Source: Pseudomonadota bacterium | GTDB lineage: Bacteria > Pseudomonadota > Alphaproteobacteria > Sphingomonadales > Sphingomonadaceae | Direction of reading: 5' to 3' | Assembly (NCBI GenBank): GCA_023426225.1 | Contig: JAFABD010000107.1 | Location: 1 to 17,124, forward strand | Length of the DNA: 17,124 nt | Part shown: piece after piece, positions 1 to 7,777 of the stretch | How the letters are laid out: each line of letters begins with the position of its first letter | Numbering within the stretch: position 1 is the stretch's first letter | Made by a program: the position numbers and the translations under genes | The notes under the pieces: generated by a model | The model's input: only the letters and a program-made list of their open reading frames with translations | The model's database searches: none | What the model was told of the DNA's origin: nothing

Positions 1-1
1 G

Positions 2-883
2 GTGACGACGCTGCCGCCGACCGCGCGTCCCGCCGGGCTGTCGCCGAGCGCGGCCGGGTCGGCGACAGCACCCGCGCCCGCACCCGAACCGGCGCCGGTT
101 CCGCCTGCGACGCCCGAGACGACGGCACCGACCTCGCCCGGGCATCCGGTTCAGGCCGACGGCTCGCTCGATTCGATCGTCGCCGGCATCGCGATTCCGG
201 CCGAGGAGCTGGAGGCGGTCAACCGCCCGGTCGCGGTGCCCGCGCCGGTGACGCCGCCGGTGCATGCTCGCGCTGAAGCGGCGCCCGAACGGCCTTCCGT
301 CACGCTGCGCGAGCGGCCGACGCGCGAGAAGCCCGCGGCGCGGACGCGCGAGGCCGAGGCGGCGGAGGCGACGGCGCGCGGGGGCACCCGCAAGCCCGAT
401 CCCCACGCCAAGCCCGGGCGCGGCGGCAAGGCCGATGCGGCGGAAGAGAAGCCGGCGCGCAACGCCAAGCCTGATCGCAATGCCAAGCCCGATCGCAACG
501 ACAAGGGCGACCGCGCCGAGAAGGGCGCGCGCGGCGGCAAGGGCGACAAGCCCGACAAACCCGAAAAACCCGGCACCAAGCCCGATCCGCGCCATCCCGG
601 CAAGGGCGAGCCGTCGCGCATCTGGGTCCAGGTGGCGGGCGGCGCCAACCCGGGCGACCTGGGCAAGGCGTGGAAGGCCACGACGGCCAAGGCGCCGGGC
701 GCGTTCCGCGGTCGCACGGGCTGGTCGACGCCGCTGCGCGCGACGCACCGCGTGCTCACCGGCCCGTTCAAGACGCAGGCCGAGGCGCAGGCATTCGTCA
801 ACGGACTGCGCAAACAGGGCGTTTCGGCGTTCGTCTTTACCAGTGACGCCGGGCAGAAGGTTTCCCGGCTGGAGGAAAAGTGA
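2..883 (+). CDS. SPOR-domain cell-envelope protein (probably 5'-truncated by the window edge)
   Basis: The frame is open from the first bases of the window, so the GTG at position 2 is unlikely to be the real start and the N-terminus probably lies outside. What is visible is a Pro/Ala-rich stretch (about residues 1-100), then a very basic Lys/Arg/Pro/Asp-rich low-complexity segment (about 100-203) that includes a short tandem repeat, then a C-terminal SPOR-like domain (about 205-285, beginning RIWVQVAGG and containing VLTGPFKTQAEAQAFVNGL). SPOR domains bind glycan strands denuded of stem peptides and place proteins at division sites, so a periplasmic or envelope role is inferred. A membrane anchor or other N-terminal domain would be expected upstream. 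The stop overlaps the dgt start by 4 bp (GTGA), suggesting translational coupling. The SPOR assignment is fairly firm; the rest is unknown. Confidence 0.75.
   Translation: MTTLPPTARPAGLSPSAAGSATAPAPAPEPAPVPPATPETTAPTSPGHPVQADGSLDSIVAGIAIPAEELEAVNRPVAVPAPVTPPVHARAEAAPERPSVTLRERPTREKPAARTREAEAAEATARGGTRKPDPHAKPGRGGKADAAEEKPARNAKPDRNAKPDRNDKGDRAEKGARGGKGDKPDKPEKPGTKPDPRHPGKGEPSRIWVQVAGGANPGDLGKAWKATTAKAPGAFRGRTGWSTPLRATHRVLTGPFKTQAEAQAFVNGLRKQGVSAFVFTSDAGQKVSRLEEK
461..514 (+). repeat. Three 18-bp tandem units inside the SPOR gene
   Basis: Three consecutive 18-bp units encode NAKPDR, NAKPDR and the diverged NDKGDR. The first two differ at only two bases. They sit in the basic linker ahead of the SPOR domain and probably arose by replication slippage, giving a flexible charged spacer. 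Confidence 0.7.
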
Positions 884-2046
884 TTCCACGCGCTCCATGG
901 GCCTGTATGCCCGAACAGACGCGCGGGCGGCTGCATCCCGAAGCGCGGGGTGCGGTGCGCGGGCCGCGCGATGCGTTCCAGCGCGACCGCGACCGCATCA
1001 TCCATTCGATCAGCTTTCGCCGGCTGCGCCACAAGACGCAGGTGTTCATGGCGCCCGACGGCGACCATTTCCGCGTCCGGCTGACGCACAGCCTGGAAGT
1101 CGCGCAGATCGGCCGCACGATCGCGCGGGCGCTGGGGCTGAACGAGGATCTGACCGAGGCGCTGTGCCTGGCGCACGACATCGGCCATCCGCCGTTCGGC
1201 CATGCGGGCGAGGAGGCGCTGAAGGCTGCGCTGAACGGGCAGGGCGGGTTCGACCATAACGGCCACACGCTGCGTGTACTGACGCGACTGGAACGTCCCT
1301 ATCCGCTGTGGGACGGGCTGAACCTGAGCTGGGACACGCTGGAAGGGCTGGCCAAGCACAACGGGCCGGTGCCGCACCCGCAATGGGCGCTGGCGGCGGT
1401 GGATGCCGAATTCCCGCTGGCGCTCGATAGCTGGCCGTCGCTGGAGGCGCAGGTCGCCGCGCTCGCCGACGACATCGCCTATGACAACCACGATATCGAC
1501 GACGGGCTGCGCGCCGGGCTGCTGACGCTCGACCAGCTGATGGCGGTGCCGATGGTGGCCGAGAGCTGGCGCCGGATCGAGGCGAAGTTTCCCGGCGTGC
1601 CGCAGCGCCGGCTGGTCGGCGAACTGATCCGCACGCAGATCGGCGAGATGGTCAACGACCTGATCGCCGCGACGCGCGCGCGGGTGGCGGACAGCGGCGT
1701 CGCGACGGTGGACGAGGTGCGCGGCGCGGGGCGTTGCCTGGGCGATTTCTCCGACGCGATGCGCGAGGCCGAGCGCGGGCTGAAGCGTTTCATGTACGCC
1801 AACCTCTATCACCATCCGAGCCAGCTTGCCGCCGCCGAGGCCGCGCGCAAAGTGGTTGCGGGGCTGTTCGACGCCTATCGCGGCGATCCGGCGCAGTTGC
1901 CCGAGGAATGGCGCGAGGCGCTGCCCGCCGGCGAGCCGGACCACAGCCGCCACATCGCCGATTTCATCGCAGGGATGACCGATCGCTTCGCCATCGCCCG
2001 CTATCGCGAGCTGGTGGGGCCGATCGACCTGCCCGAAGGTTTCTGA
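880..2046 (+). CDS. dgt: Deoxyguanosinetriphosphate triphosphohydrolase-like protein (HD-domain dNTPase)
   Basis: This 388-aa cytoplasmic enzyme belongs to the HD-domain dGTPase family, which hydrolyses dNTPs to the deoxynucleoside and triphosphate and helps control dNTP pools. The N-terminal signature is present (RGRLHPE at 16-22, then AFQRDRDRIIHSISFRRL from 32). The metal-binding HD set is visible: H70 in LTHSLEVAQ, H99-D100 in LAHDIGHPPFGH, and D198 in ADDIAY. The GTG start is chosen because GGAGG lies 4 nt upstream and because the conserved N-terminal part (APWAC..) precedes the internal ATG at 907. It overlaps the upstream SPOR gene by 4 bp. In many sphingomonads dgt lies directly before argS; here about 4 kb of other genes separate them. 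Whether dGTP is the preferred substrate cannot be read from the sequence. Confidence 0.93.
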   Translation: MIPRAPWACMPEQTRGRLHPEARGAVRGPRDAFQRDRDRIIHSISFRRLRHKTQVFMAPDGDHFRVRLTHSLEVAQIGRTIARALGLNEDLTEALCLAHDIGHPPFGHAGEEALKAALNGQGGFDHNGHTLRVLTRLERPYPLWDGLNLSWDTLEGLAKHNGPVPHPQWALAAVDAEFPLALDSWPSLEAQVAALADDIAYDNHDIDDGLRAGLLTLDQLMAVPMVAESWRRIEAKFPGVPQRRLVGELIRTQIGEMVNDLIAATRARVADSGVATVDEVRGAGRCLGDFSDAMREAERGLKRFMYANLYHHPSQLAAAEAARKVVAGLFDAYRGDPAQLPEEWREALPAGEPDHSRHIADFIAGMTDRFAIARYRELVGPIDLPEGF

Positions 2047-2086
2047 TCGCCGCGACCGGTCGCGGGCGTGCATGACCCCCAAAAGC

Positions 2087-2114
2087 GAAGGGGCCCCCGA
2101 TCGGGAGCCCCTTC
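2087..2114. terminator. Two-way hairpin terminator between convergent genes
   Basis: GAAGGGGC pairs perfectly with GCCCCTTC, and the inner palindrome CCCGATCGGG extends the stem with one C/A mismatch. On the plus strand it is followed by TTCTTC; on the minus strand by GCTTTT. It lies 40 bp after the dgt stop and 41 bp after the stop of the minus-strand gene at 2156-2431, so it can serve both. Confidence 0.8.
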
Positions 2115-2155
2115 TTCAGCATCCGCCGTGATGGCTGGCGCGTGTGAGGGGGGGA

Positions 2156-2431
2156 CTAGCGCCCCGCCACCGCCAGCGGATCCGAATTGCCCTGCGGCGC
2201 GCGGAACGACACGCGCGTCGTGCCCGAAAAGCCGCTGACCCAGCCGTCGCGCACGACGAGATGGAAGCGGCTGCCGCCGGTCGCGCGCCCTTCGATCACC
2301 GTCGCGTCGCCCTTGGGCGTGACGGTGTAGGTGTAGGTGACGCCGTCGCGCGTGAAGGCGCGTTCGGACGCATGCGCGGGCGCAGCGAGGGGAAGCAGGG
2401 CGGCGGCGGCAATCAACAGGGTGCGCGACAC
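2156..2431 (-). CDS. Small exported protein of unknown function
   Basis: This 91-aa protein starts with GTG. The choice rests on a Shine-Dalgarno AAGGAAGGA ending 8 nt upstream and on an immediate signal peptide: VSR, a hydrophobic core LLIAAAALLPLAAPA (about residues 5-19), and an AHA cleavage site with processing expected before S22. The mature part of about 70 residues is rich in alternating Thr/Val/Tyr/Arg strands (YTYTVTP, FHLVVRDGWVSGF), suggesting a small beta-rich periplasmic domain. There are no cysteines. I do not recognise the family. It is convergent with dgt and divergent from the DUF1800 gene. The same frame stays open far upstream, opposite the DUF1800 gene, but that extension is an antisense shadow. 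Confidence 0.7.
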   Translation of the reverse strand: MSRTLLIAAAALLPLAAPAHASERAFTRDGVTYTYTVTPKGDATVIEGRATGGSRFHLVVRDGWVSGFSGTTRVSFRAPQGNSDPLAVAGR

Positions 2432-2499
2432 GATCGTTGGTCCTTCCTTGTGCGGGTCGGTGCCGATCGGCGACCGCCCATGATCCCTTCTTGATCGTG

Positions 2500-2529
2500 C
2501 AGATATGGTGCGGTGCAGCGTAATCGCAA
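2500..2529 (-). promoter_or_regulatory. Weak candidate promoter for the small exported protein
   Basis: On the minus strand TTGCGA (2529-2524) is followed after 18 nt by TATCTG (2505-2500). The hexamers match the sigma-70 consensus at 4 and 3 positions. It lies about 70 nt upstream of the GTG start. The rest of the 246-bp divergent gap up to 2678 shows no clear plus-strand promoter. Confidence 0.25.
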
Positions 2530-2677
2530 ACGCAAAGCGCGCATGGTCAGGTTGCAGCGCGTGCAAGCGATACCCCCGCCCAAAAATGCCGCCGGCGCGC
2601 CCGCCGACACAGTTTTGCGACAGACGCGCGTTAGACTTGGTGCATCCCGCAAGAGGATCGAAGGAGCTTGGTCGCCC

Positions 2678-4216
2678 GTGTCCGATGCTGCTGCCAGTGT
2701 TGCGCTGAACCGCTTTGGCCTGGGCGGGCGCCCGGGCGATGATCCCGGCGGCGACCCCCGCCGCTGGCTGACCGCACAGCTCAAGCGCTTTGAACCGCGT
2801 CCCGCATCGCTCGACGGCGTGGCGACGAGCATGGCGGTCGTGACGGCCATTCGCGATTATCGCGAGCAGGCGCGGCTGCTGCGTGCCCAGTTCGGTCCCG
2901 GCAAGGGCGCGGTGCCGCCGGGCACGACGCCTGCGGCCCCGGCCATGGTCCCGCCGCCGGTGGGGCCGATGCCGGTGGGGCCGATGCCGGCGGGCGCGGC
3001 GATGCCGCCGATGACGCCGATGCCGGCACCCGCAGCCGCAGCGGAGAACGATCCGCTGACGCAGCTTCGTCGCGATGCGAACGAGCAGGCGCGCAAATCC
3101 TATGTTGCGATGGTCGGCGCGCGTGCGGCGACGGCGGTGATGTCCGACACGCCGTTCATCGAGCGGCTGGTGCATTTCTGGGCCAATCATTTCGCGGTTT
3201 CGGCCGACAATATGGAGATGACGGCGCTTGCCGGGACGCTGGAGTTCGAGGCGATCCGTCCGCACGTCCTCGGCCGGTTCGGCGACATGCTCGACGCGGT
3301 CGAGCGGCATCCGGCGATGCTCGTCTACCTCAACCAGGCCGAGTCGGTCGGGCCGAACAGCCCCTATGCGCGCCGCGCGGCGGGGCGGGGGCGCGCGCCG
3401 GGGCTCAACGAGAATCTGGCGCGCGAAATCCTGGAACTGCACACGCTGGGCGTGCGATCGGGATACAGCCAGGCCGATGTCACCGAATTCGCGCGGGCGC
3501 TGACCGGATGGACCGCGGCGGGGATGCGCGGCGGTCGCGACGACGGCAGCGCGCCGGGCAGCTTCCGCTTCGTTGCCGCGCTGCACGAACCCGGCGACCG
3601 CATGCTGCTCGGCCGGCGCTTTGCCGAAGCGGGCGAGGCGCAGGCGGCGGCCGTGCTCGACCTGGTGGCGACGCATCCGGCGACCGCGCGCCACATCGCC
3701 ACCAAGCTGGCCCGCCATTTCGCGGCCGACGATCCGCCGCCGTCGCTGGTCGCGCGGCTGGAGAAGCGCTTTCTGGAGACGGGCGGCGACCTCCCCAGCC
3801 TCTATGCCGTGCTGATCGGCGCGGGCGAGTGCTGGGCGCCGGCACCGGCCAAGTTCAAGACGCCGTGGGAATGGACGATCTCGGCGATGCGCGCGCTGGG
3901 CACCGACCGGGTGGAGGCGCAGCCGGTGCAGGGGCTGCTCGTCCAACTGGGCCAGCCGGTGTGGAAGCCCGGATCGCCCGCCGGATGGGACGATGTCGCG
4001 CCGAGCTGGGCCGGCCCCGACGCGGTGATGCGGCGGGTCGAGGCGGCCCAGCGGCTGGCGCAGCGGCTGCGGAGCCCGATCGACGCGCGTGCGCGGGCGG
4101 CGGCACTGTTCCCCGGTGCGCTGGGTGCGACCAGTGCGCAGGCGATCGCACGGGCCGAAAGCCCGGCACAGGCGACGGCGCTGATGCTCGTCACGCCCGA
4201 ATTCATGCGGAGGTGA
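2678..4216 (+). CDS. DUF1800 family protein
   Basis: The 512-aa protein has the DUF1800 landmarks: the N-terminal ALNRFGLGGRPGD (9-21), the ERLVHFWANHFAVS block (162-175) and GLNENLAREILELHTLGV (242-259), with the domain running nearly to the C-terminus. The GTG at 2678 was chosen because the family's conserved N-terminus begins right after it; AAGGAG lies 11 nt upstream. An in-frame ATG at 2513 would add a basic, non-conserved leader. Residues 80-121 are a Pro/Met/Gly-rich insertion holding VGPMP repeats, encoded by two 15-bp direct repeats at 2957-2986. No signal peptide is evident. DUF1800 genes typically sit beside DUF1501 genes, and here the partner begins 5 bp downstream. The biochemical role of the pair is not established. 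Confidence 0.88.
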   Translation: MSDAAASVALNRFGLGGRPGDDPGGDPRRWLTAQLKRFEPRPASLDGVATSMAVVTAIRDYREQARLLRAQFGPGKGAVPPGTTPAAPAMVPPPVGPMPVGPMPAGAAMPPMTPMPAPAAAAENDPLTQLRRDANEQARKSYVAMVGARAATAVMSDTPFIERLVHFWANHFAVSADNMEMTALAGTLEFEAIRPHVLGRFGDMLDAVERHPAMLVYLNQAESVGPNSPYARRAAGRGRAPGLNENLAREILELHTLGVRSGYSQADVTEFARALTGWTAAGMRGGRDDGSAPGSFRFVAALHEPGDRMLLGRRFAEAGEAQAAAVLDLVATHPATARHIATKLARHFAADDPPPSLVARLEKRFLETGGDLPSLYAVLIGAGECWAPAPAKFKTPWEWTISAMRALGTDRVEAQPVQGLLVQLGQPVWKPGSPAGWDDVAPSWAGPDAVMRRVEAAQRLAQRLRSPIDARARAAALFPGALGATSAQAIARAESPAQATALMLVTPEFMRR

Positions 4217-4221
4217 AGGCA

Positions 4222-5373
4222 ATGGTCACGCGGCGCAATTTCGTCGCGCTCGGGACGGGCGCATTCGTCACCACGCTGATGGGACCGCGCATGGCGTTTG
4301 CGCGCGCGGCGACCGAGCGGCGGTTCGTGTTCATCATCCAGCGCGGCGCGGCCGACGGGCTGGGCATCGTGGCGCCGGTGGGCGACCCCGCCTATGCCCC
4401 CGCGCGCGGCGACCTGGCCGCCGATTTCGCGAGCGCGCCGAGGCTCGACGCGATGTTCGCGCTGCACCCGGCGCTGGCGCACATGCTGGATCTTTATCAG
4501 GCGAGGCAGCTGCTGTTCGTCCATGCCGTCGCCTCGCCGTACCGGGACCGGTCGCATTTCGACGGGCAGAATGTGCTCGAGACGGGGGGCCTCTCGGCCT
4601 ACCAGCTCAAGGACGGCTGGATGAACCGGCTGCTGCGGCTGCTGCCCGCCGAGGACAAGGCAATCGCGATCGCCGCGACGGTGCCGATGGCGCTGCGCGG
4701 TGCCGCGGAGGTGGCGAGCTATGCCCCATCGTCGTTGCCCGATCCGTCGGACGACCTGCTCGCGCGCGTGACCGCGATGTACGAGGGCGACAGGCAGCTC
4801 CACCCGCTGTGGCAGGAGGCGATGGCGACGCGGATGCTGGCCGGCGAGATCGGCGGCGATTCGGGCAAGCGGGCCGTCGATACCGGCACGCTGGCAGCCA
4901 AGCTGCTCTCGGCGCCCGGCGGCGCCCGGATCGCGATGATCGAGACCGGCGGGTGGGACACCCATTCGGGCCAGCGCGGGCGGCTGAACGGGCAGTTGAA
5001 GGCGCTCGACGCGATGGTCGCGGCGCTCAAGGCGGGGCTGGGGCCGCACTGGGACAATACGCTGGTGGTGGTGGCGACCGAGTTCGGCCGGACGGTGAAG
5101 GCCAACGGCACCGGGGGCACCGATCACGGCACGGGATCGGTCGCGATGCTGCTCGGCGGCGCGGTGCAGGGCGGCCGGGTGCAGGCCGACTGGCCGGGGC
5201 TGGGGGATGCGGCGCTGTACGAGGGGCGGGATCTGAAGCCTACCACCGCGCTCGACGGGCTGATCGGCGGCGCGCTGGCCGAGCATTTCGGCCTTCCAGC
5301 CGCCCGCGTCGCGACGACGCTGTTCGCAGACCCGTCTGCCGCCCGTCCGCTGACCGGACTGATACGCGCATAG
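4222..5373 (+). CDS. DUF1501 family protein with Tat signal
   Basis: This 383-aa protein opens with a twin-arginine signal (TRRNFVALG at 3-11, a hydrophobic stretch, and AFARA near 26-30), so folded export to the periplasm through Tat is expected; TatABC is encoded in this window. DUF1501 belongs to the alkaline phosphatase/sulfatase-like fold. Family motifs are visible: SHFDGQ (111-116), GGWDTHSGQ (243-251), ATEFGRT (285-291) and GGTDHGTG (298-305), the His/Asp residues being plausible metal ligands. The start has GGAGG 8 nt upstream and lies 5 bp after the DUF1800 stop, so the two genes form an operon. The long same-frame extension back to 3508 overlaps the DUF1800 gene and is not coding. 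Substrate unknown. Confidence 0.9.
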   Translation: MVTRRNFVALGTGAFVTTLMGPRMAFARAATERRFVFIIQRGAADGLGIVAPVGDPAYAPARGDLAADFASAPRLDAMFALHPALAHMLDLYQARQLLFVHAVASPYRDRSHFDGQNVLETGGLSAYQLKDGWMNRLLRLLPAEDKAIAIAATVPMALRGAAEVASYAPSSLPDPSDDLLARVTAMYEGDRQLHPLWQEAMATRMLAGEIGGDSGKRAVDTGTLAAKLLSAPGGARIAMIETGGWDTHSGQRGRLNGQLKALDAMVAALKAGLGPHWDNTLVVVATEFGRTVKANGTGGTDHGTGSVAMLLGGAVQGGRVQADWPGLGDAALYEGRDLKPTTALDGLIGGALAEHFGLPAARVATTLFADPSAARPLTGLIRA

Positions 5374-5420
5374 CTGCGAAAAAAAGAAAGTATAACGGGC
5401 ATGCGGTGCAAGATGGTTCC

Positions 5421-5450
5421 TTGAAACGGCAAGCTACCGCATTTTAAGAT
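5421..5450 (+). promoter_or_regulatory. Candidate sigma-70-type promoter for the TM2 gene
   Basis: TTGAAA (5421-5426, 5 of 6 to TTGACA) and TAAGAT (5445-5450, 4 of 6 to TATAAT) are separated by 18 nt in an AT-rich stretch. The predicted transcript start, about 5457, falls just before the leader stem-loop beginning at 5459. Confidence 0.45.
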
Positions 5451-5458
5451 TCTATGCT

Positions 5459-5514
5459 CCAGTTGACACCGGGCAATGGTTCGGGGCTATTGCCCGGCCT
5501 TGTCAATCAACTGG
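5459..5514 (+). promoter_or_regulatory. Long 5'-leader stem-loop reaching the TM2 Shine-Dalgarno
   Basis: Three stacked helices are visible: CCAGTT with AACTGG (5459-5464/5509-5514), GACA with TGTC (5465-5468/5501-5504) and CCGGGCAAT with ATTGCCCGG (5469-5477/5489-5497). This gives 19 pairs, with bulges AATC and CCT only on the 3' side and an 11-nt loop. The last two paired G residues are also the first two of the G6 Shine-Dalgarno (5513-5518) before the ATG at 5523. No U-tract follows, so it is not a terminator. A translational control element or mRNA-stabilising leader is inferred. Confidence 0.6.
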
Positions 5515-5522
5515 GGGGAAAC

Positions 5523-5945
5523 ATGGACGCGATACAGCCGAATGACGGCGTTTTGGGGGAAAGCGCGACGATCGAATGTCCATTTTGTGCTGAGCAAATC
5601 AGCGCAAAAGCCAAAAAATGCCGTCACTGCGGCGAGACGATCGATGTTGCGATGCGCAAGGCTGAAGAGGCCTTACGCGCCAGCGAGCGTCGTGGTGATG
5701 TCTATATGAATAATGCCGTTGTTACGCCGGGTTATTCGCGGCCCCCGAAGAGCCGGGTGACCGCAATTGTGCTAGCGCTGCTGCTAGGCGGCATCGGAAT
5801 TCACAAGTTCTATCTCGGGCGTGCCGGATGGGGCATCGTTTATCTGCTGTTCTGCTGGACTTTCATTCCCGGGATTGTGGCGTTCGTCGAGGCGATCGTC
5901 TATGCCTGCATGAGCGAGGACGCCTTTCATGCCAAATATGGCTGA
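5523..5945 (+). CDS. Zinc-ribbon and TM2-domain membrane protein
   Basis: The 140-aa protein has an N-terminal zinc-ribbon-like motif with two CxxC pairs (C19/C22 in CPFC and C33/C36 in CRHC), a helical, charged linker (about 41-60) and a C-terminal TM2 domain with two membrane helices (about 78-95 and 103-127) joined by the characteristic GIHKFYLGRAGWG turn (92-104). The ATG at 5523 is chosen because GGGGGGAA precedes it by only 2 nt; an in-frame ATG at 5454 lies within the predicted leader. TM2 proteins are widespread, but the cellular role is mostly unknown. Base composition (about half G+C, with codons such as TTT, AAA and GTT) differs clearly from the flanking genes, which suggests recent acquisition. 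It has no obvious operon partner. Confidence 0.87.
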   Translation: MDAIQPNDGVLGESATIECPFCAEQISAKAKKCRHCGETIDVAMRKAEEALRASERRGDVYMNNAVVTPGYSRPPKSRVTAIVLALLLGGIGIHKFYLGRAGWGIVYLLFCWTFIPGIVAFVEAIVYACMSEDAFHAKYG

Positions 5946-6049
5946 GTGCTAGCGCGCGGAACCCGGGCGCGCGGGGATCGATCCTGATGGGTGACGAAGG
6001 GCGTCTGTTCCGCTACAGCACCGCCCTTCCTTCAACCGCTGGAATGCCC

Positions 6050-7774
6050 ATGACGCTCTATGCTCGTTTCGCCGCGCATCTGAACCTTGCCCTGGATGCG
6101 CTCGTCCTCGCCGGCGATCTGCCTGCGGGGCTGGAACGACGCGCGGTCACGGTCGAGCCGCCGCGCGATCCGAGCCATGGCGATCTGGCCACCAACGCCG
6201 CGATGGTACTGGCCAAGCCCGCCGGCACCAATCCGCGCGCGCTGGCCGAACTGATCGCGGCCGAACTGCGCAAGATCGACGCGGTCGCTGCGGTTTCGGT
6301 GGCGGGGCCGGGTTTTATCAACATGACGCTCACCGACGCGACCTGGCGCGGCGAGCTTGGCGCGATCCGCGACGCGGGTGACGACTACGGTCGCTCGACG
6401 GTCGGCAGCGGCGTGACCGTCAACATCGAATATGTCTCGGCCAACCCGACGGGGCCGATGCACATGGGCCATTGCCGCGGCGCGGTGGTGGGCGACGCGC
6501 TGGCAAGCCTGCTCGAATATGTCGGGCACAAGGTGATCCGCGAATATTATGTCAACGACGCGGGCGGCCAGGTCGACGTGCTCGCGCGCTCGGCGCACCT
6601 GCGTTACCGCGAGGCGCTGGGCGAGGATATCGGCGAGATCCCCGAGGGGCTGTATCCGGGCGACTATCTGAAGCCGGTGGGGCAGCAGCTCGCGGCCGAA
6701 TATGGCGACAAATATGTCGGCGCGCCCGAGAGCGAGTGGCTGGTGCTGTTCCGCAAGACGGCGGTGGCGGCGATGCTCGTGATGATCAAGGACGACCTGG
6801 CGCTGCTGGGCATCCATCACGACCTGTTCTCGTCCGAGGCCGAGCTGCAGGCGGCGGGCAAGCCCGAGGCGGCCGAGGCATGGCTGCGCGAGCGCGGGCT
6901 CGTCTATGACGGCGTGCTCGAGGCGCCCAAGGGCGAGACGCCGGAGGACTGGGAGCCGGTCGAACTGCCGCTGTTCCGCGCGACCCAGTTCGGCGACGAC
7001 CAGGACCGGCCGATCAAGAAGTCGAACGGCAGCTGGACCTATTTCGGCGCCGACCTCGCCTATCACTTCCAGAAGGCGCAGTCGGCCGACCAGCTGATCG
7101 ACATCTGGGGCGCCGACCATGCCGGCACGGTGAAGCGCATCGTCGCGGCGGTGCAGGCGCTGACCGGCGGCAAGACCAAGTTCGACGTCAAGCTGGTGCA
7201 GATGGTGCGCCTGCTGCGCGCGGGCGAGCCGGTGAAGATGTCGAAGCGCGCGGGCAATTTCGTCACGCTGGCCGACGTGGTGCGCGAAGTGGGCAAGGAT
7301 GTGGTCCGCTTCACCATGCTCACCCGCAAGGCCGATGCGCAGATGGACTTCGACTTTGCCAAGGTGGTCGAGGCGTCGAAGGACAATCCGGTATTCTATG
7401 TGCAGTATGCGCATGCCCGCGTCGCGTCGCTGGGGCGCCGGATGGCCGAGGCGGGGATCGCCTGCGCGACGGCCGACCTGTCCCTGCTTGATACGGCCGA
7501 GCTGGGGCTGGTGAAGCTGGCGGCGCAGTTCCCGCGCGTGGTGGAAGGCGCCGCAGCGGCGCGCGAACCGCACCGTATCGCCTTTTATCTCTATGACCTG
7601 GCGGCGGAACTTCACTCACAATGGAATATGGGCAAGGATGACCCCAGCCGCCGTTTCCTGGTGCCGGAGAACCCTGCGCTGAGCTGTGCGCGGCTTTACC
7701 TCGCACAGGCCATCGCGCAGATTATCCGCAATGGTTTGCGTATCATGGGTGTCGAAGCCGTTCAGGAGATGTGA
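6050..7774 (+). CDS. argS: Arginyl-tRNA synthetase
   Basis: This 574-aa class I aminoacyl-tRNA synthetase charges tRNA-Arg with arginine in the cytoplasm. Visible are the N-terminal Arg-specific region with DLATNAAMVLAK (45-56), the HIGH-type motif HMGH (138-141) preceded by EYVSANPTGP, the GADHAGTVKR block, KMSKR (396-400, a usual ArgS version of KMSKS) followed by AGNFVTLADVV, and a C-terminal anticodon-binding DALR-type domain ending GLRIMGVEAVQEM. Length is normal. The ATG at 6050 is preferred over the in-frame ATG at 6044 because GGA lies 6 nt upstream and the family N-terminus (MTLYARFAAHL) fits. The 104 bp before it show no convincing promoter. The SPOR gene follows after 3 bp, so the two are co-transcribed. 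Confidence 0.97.
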   Translation: MTLYARFAAHLNLALDALVLAGDLPAGLERRAVTVEPPRDPSHGDLATNAAMVLAKPAGTNPRALAELIAAELRKIDAVAAVSVAGPGFINMTLTDATWRGELGAIRDAGDDYGRSTVGSGVTVNIEYVSANPTGPMHMGHCRGAVVGDALASLLEYVGHKVIREYYVNDAGGQVDVLARSAHLRYREALGEDIGEIPEGLYPGDYLKPVGQQLAAEYGDKYVGAPESEWLVLFRKTAVAAMLVMIKDDLALLGIHHDLFSSEAELQAAGKPEAAEAWLRERGLVYDGVLEAPKGETPEDWEPVELPLFRATQFGDDQDRPIKKSNGSWTYFGADLAYHFQKAQSADQLIDIWGADHAGTVKRIVAAVQALTGGKTKFDVKLVQMVRLLRAGEPVKMSKRAGNFVTLADVVREVGKDVVRFTMLTRKADAQMDFDFAKVVEASKDNPVFYVQYAHARVASLGRRMAEAGIACATADLSLLDTAELGLVKLAAQFPRVVEGAAAAREPHRIAFYLYDLAAELHSQWNMGKDDPSRRFLVPENPALSCARLYLAQAIAQIIRNGLRIMGVEAVQEM

Positions 7775-7777
7775 GGC

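Noticed and set aside
151..2082. Long open frame on the minus strand opposite the SPOR gene and dgt
   Set aside because: It runs antisense to two well-supported genes, has an Arg/Pro/Ala/His-rich composition typical of a shadow frame in high-GC DNA, and shows no recognisable domain.
2615..2637. TTGCGA and TAGACT as a plus-strand promoter for the DUF1800 gene
   Set aside because: The spacing is only 11 nt, far from the 16-18 nt needed.
3508..4221. N-terminal extension of the DUF1501 protein by about 240 residues
   Set aside because: It overlaps the DUF1800 gene in another frame, while a twin-arginine signal and a good ribosome-binding site mark the ATG at 4222.
5951..5976. GCGCGC...GCGCGC inverted repeat between the TM2 gene and argS as a terminator
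   Set aside because: The alternating GC stem is weak in specificity, there is no U-run, and such pairs are expected by chance in this composition.
6032..7615. Long minus-strand open frame opposite argS
   Set aside because: It is an antisense shadow; argS is unmistakable on the plus strand.
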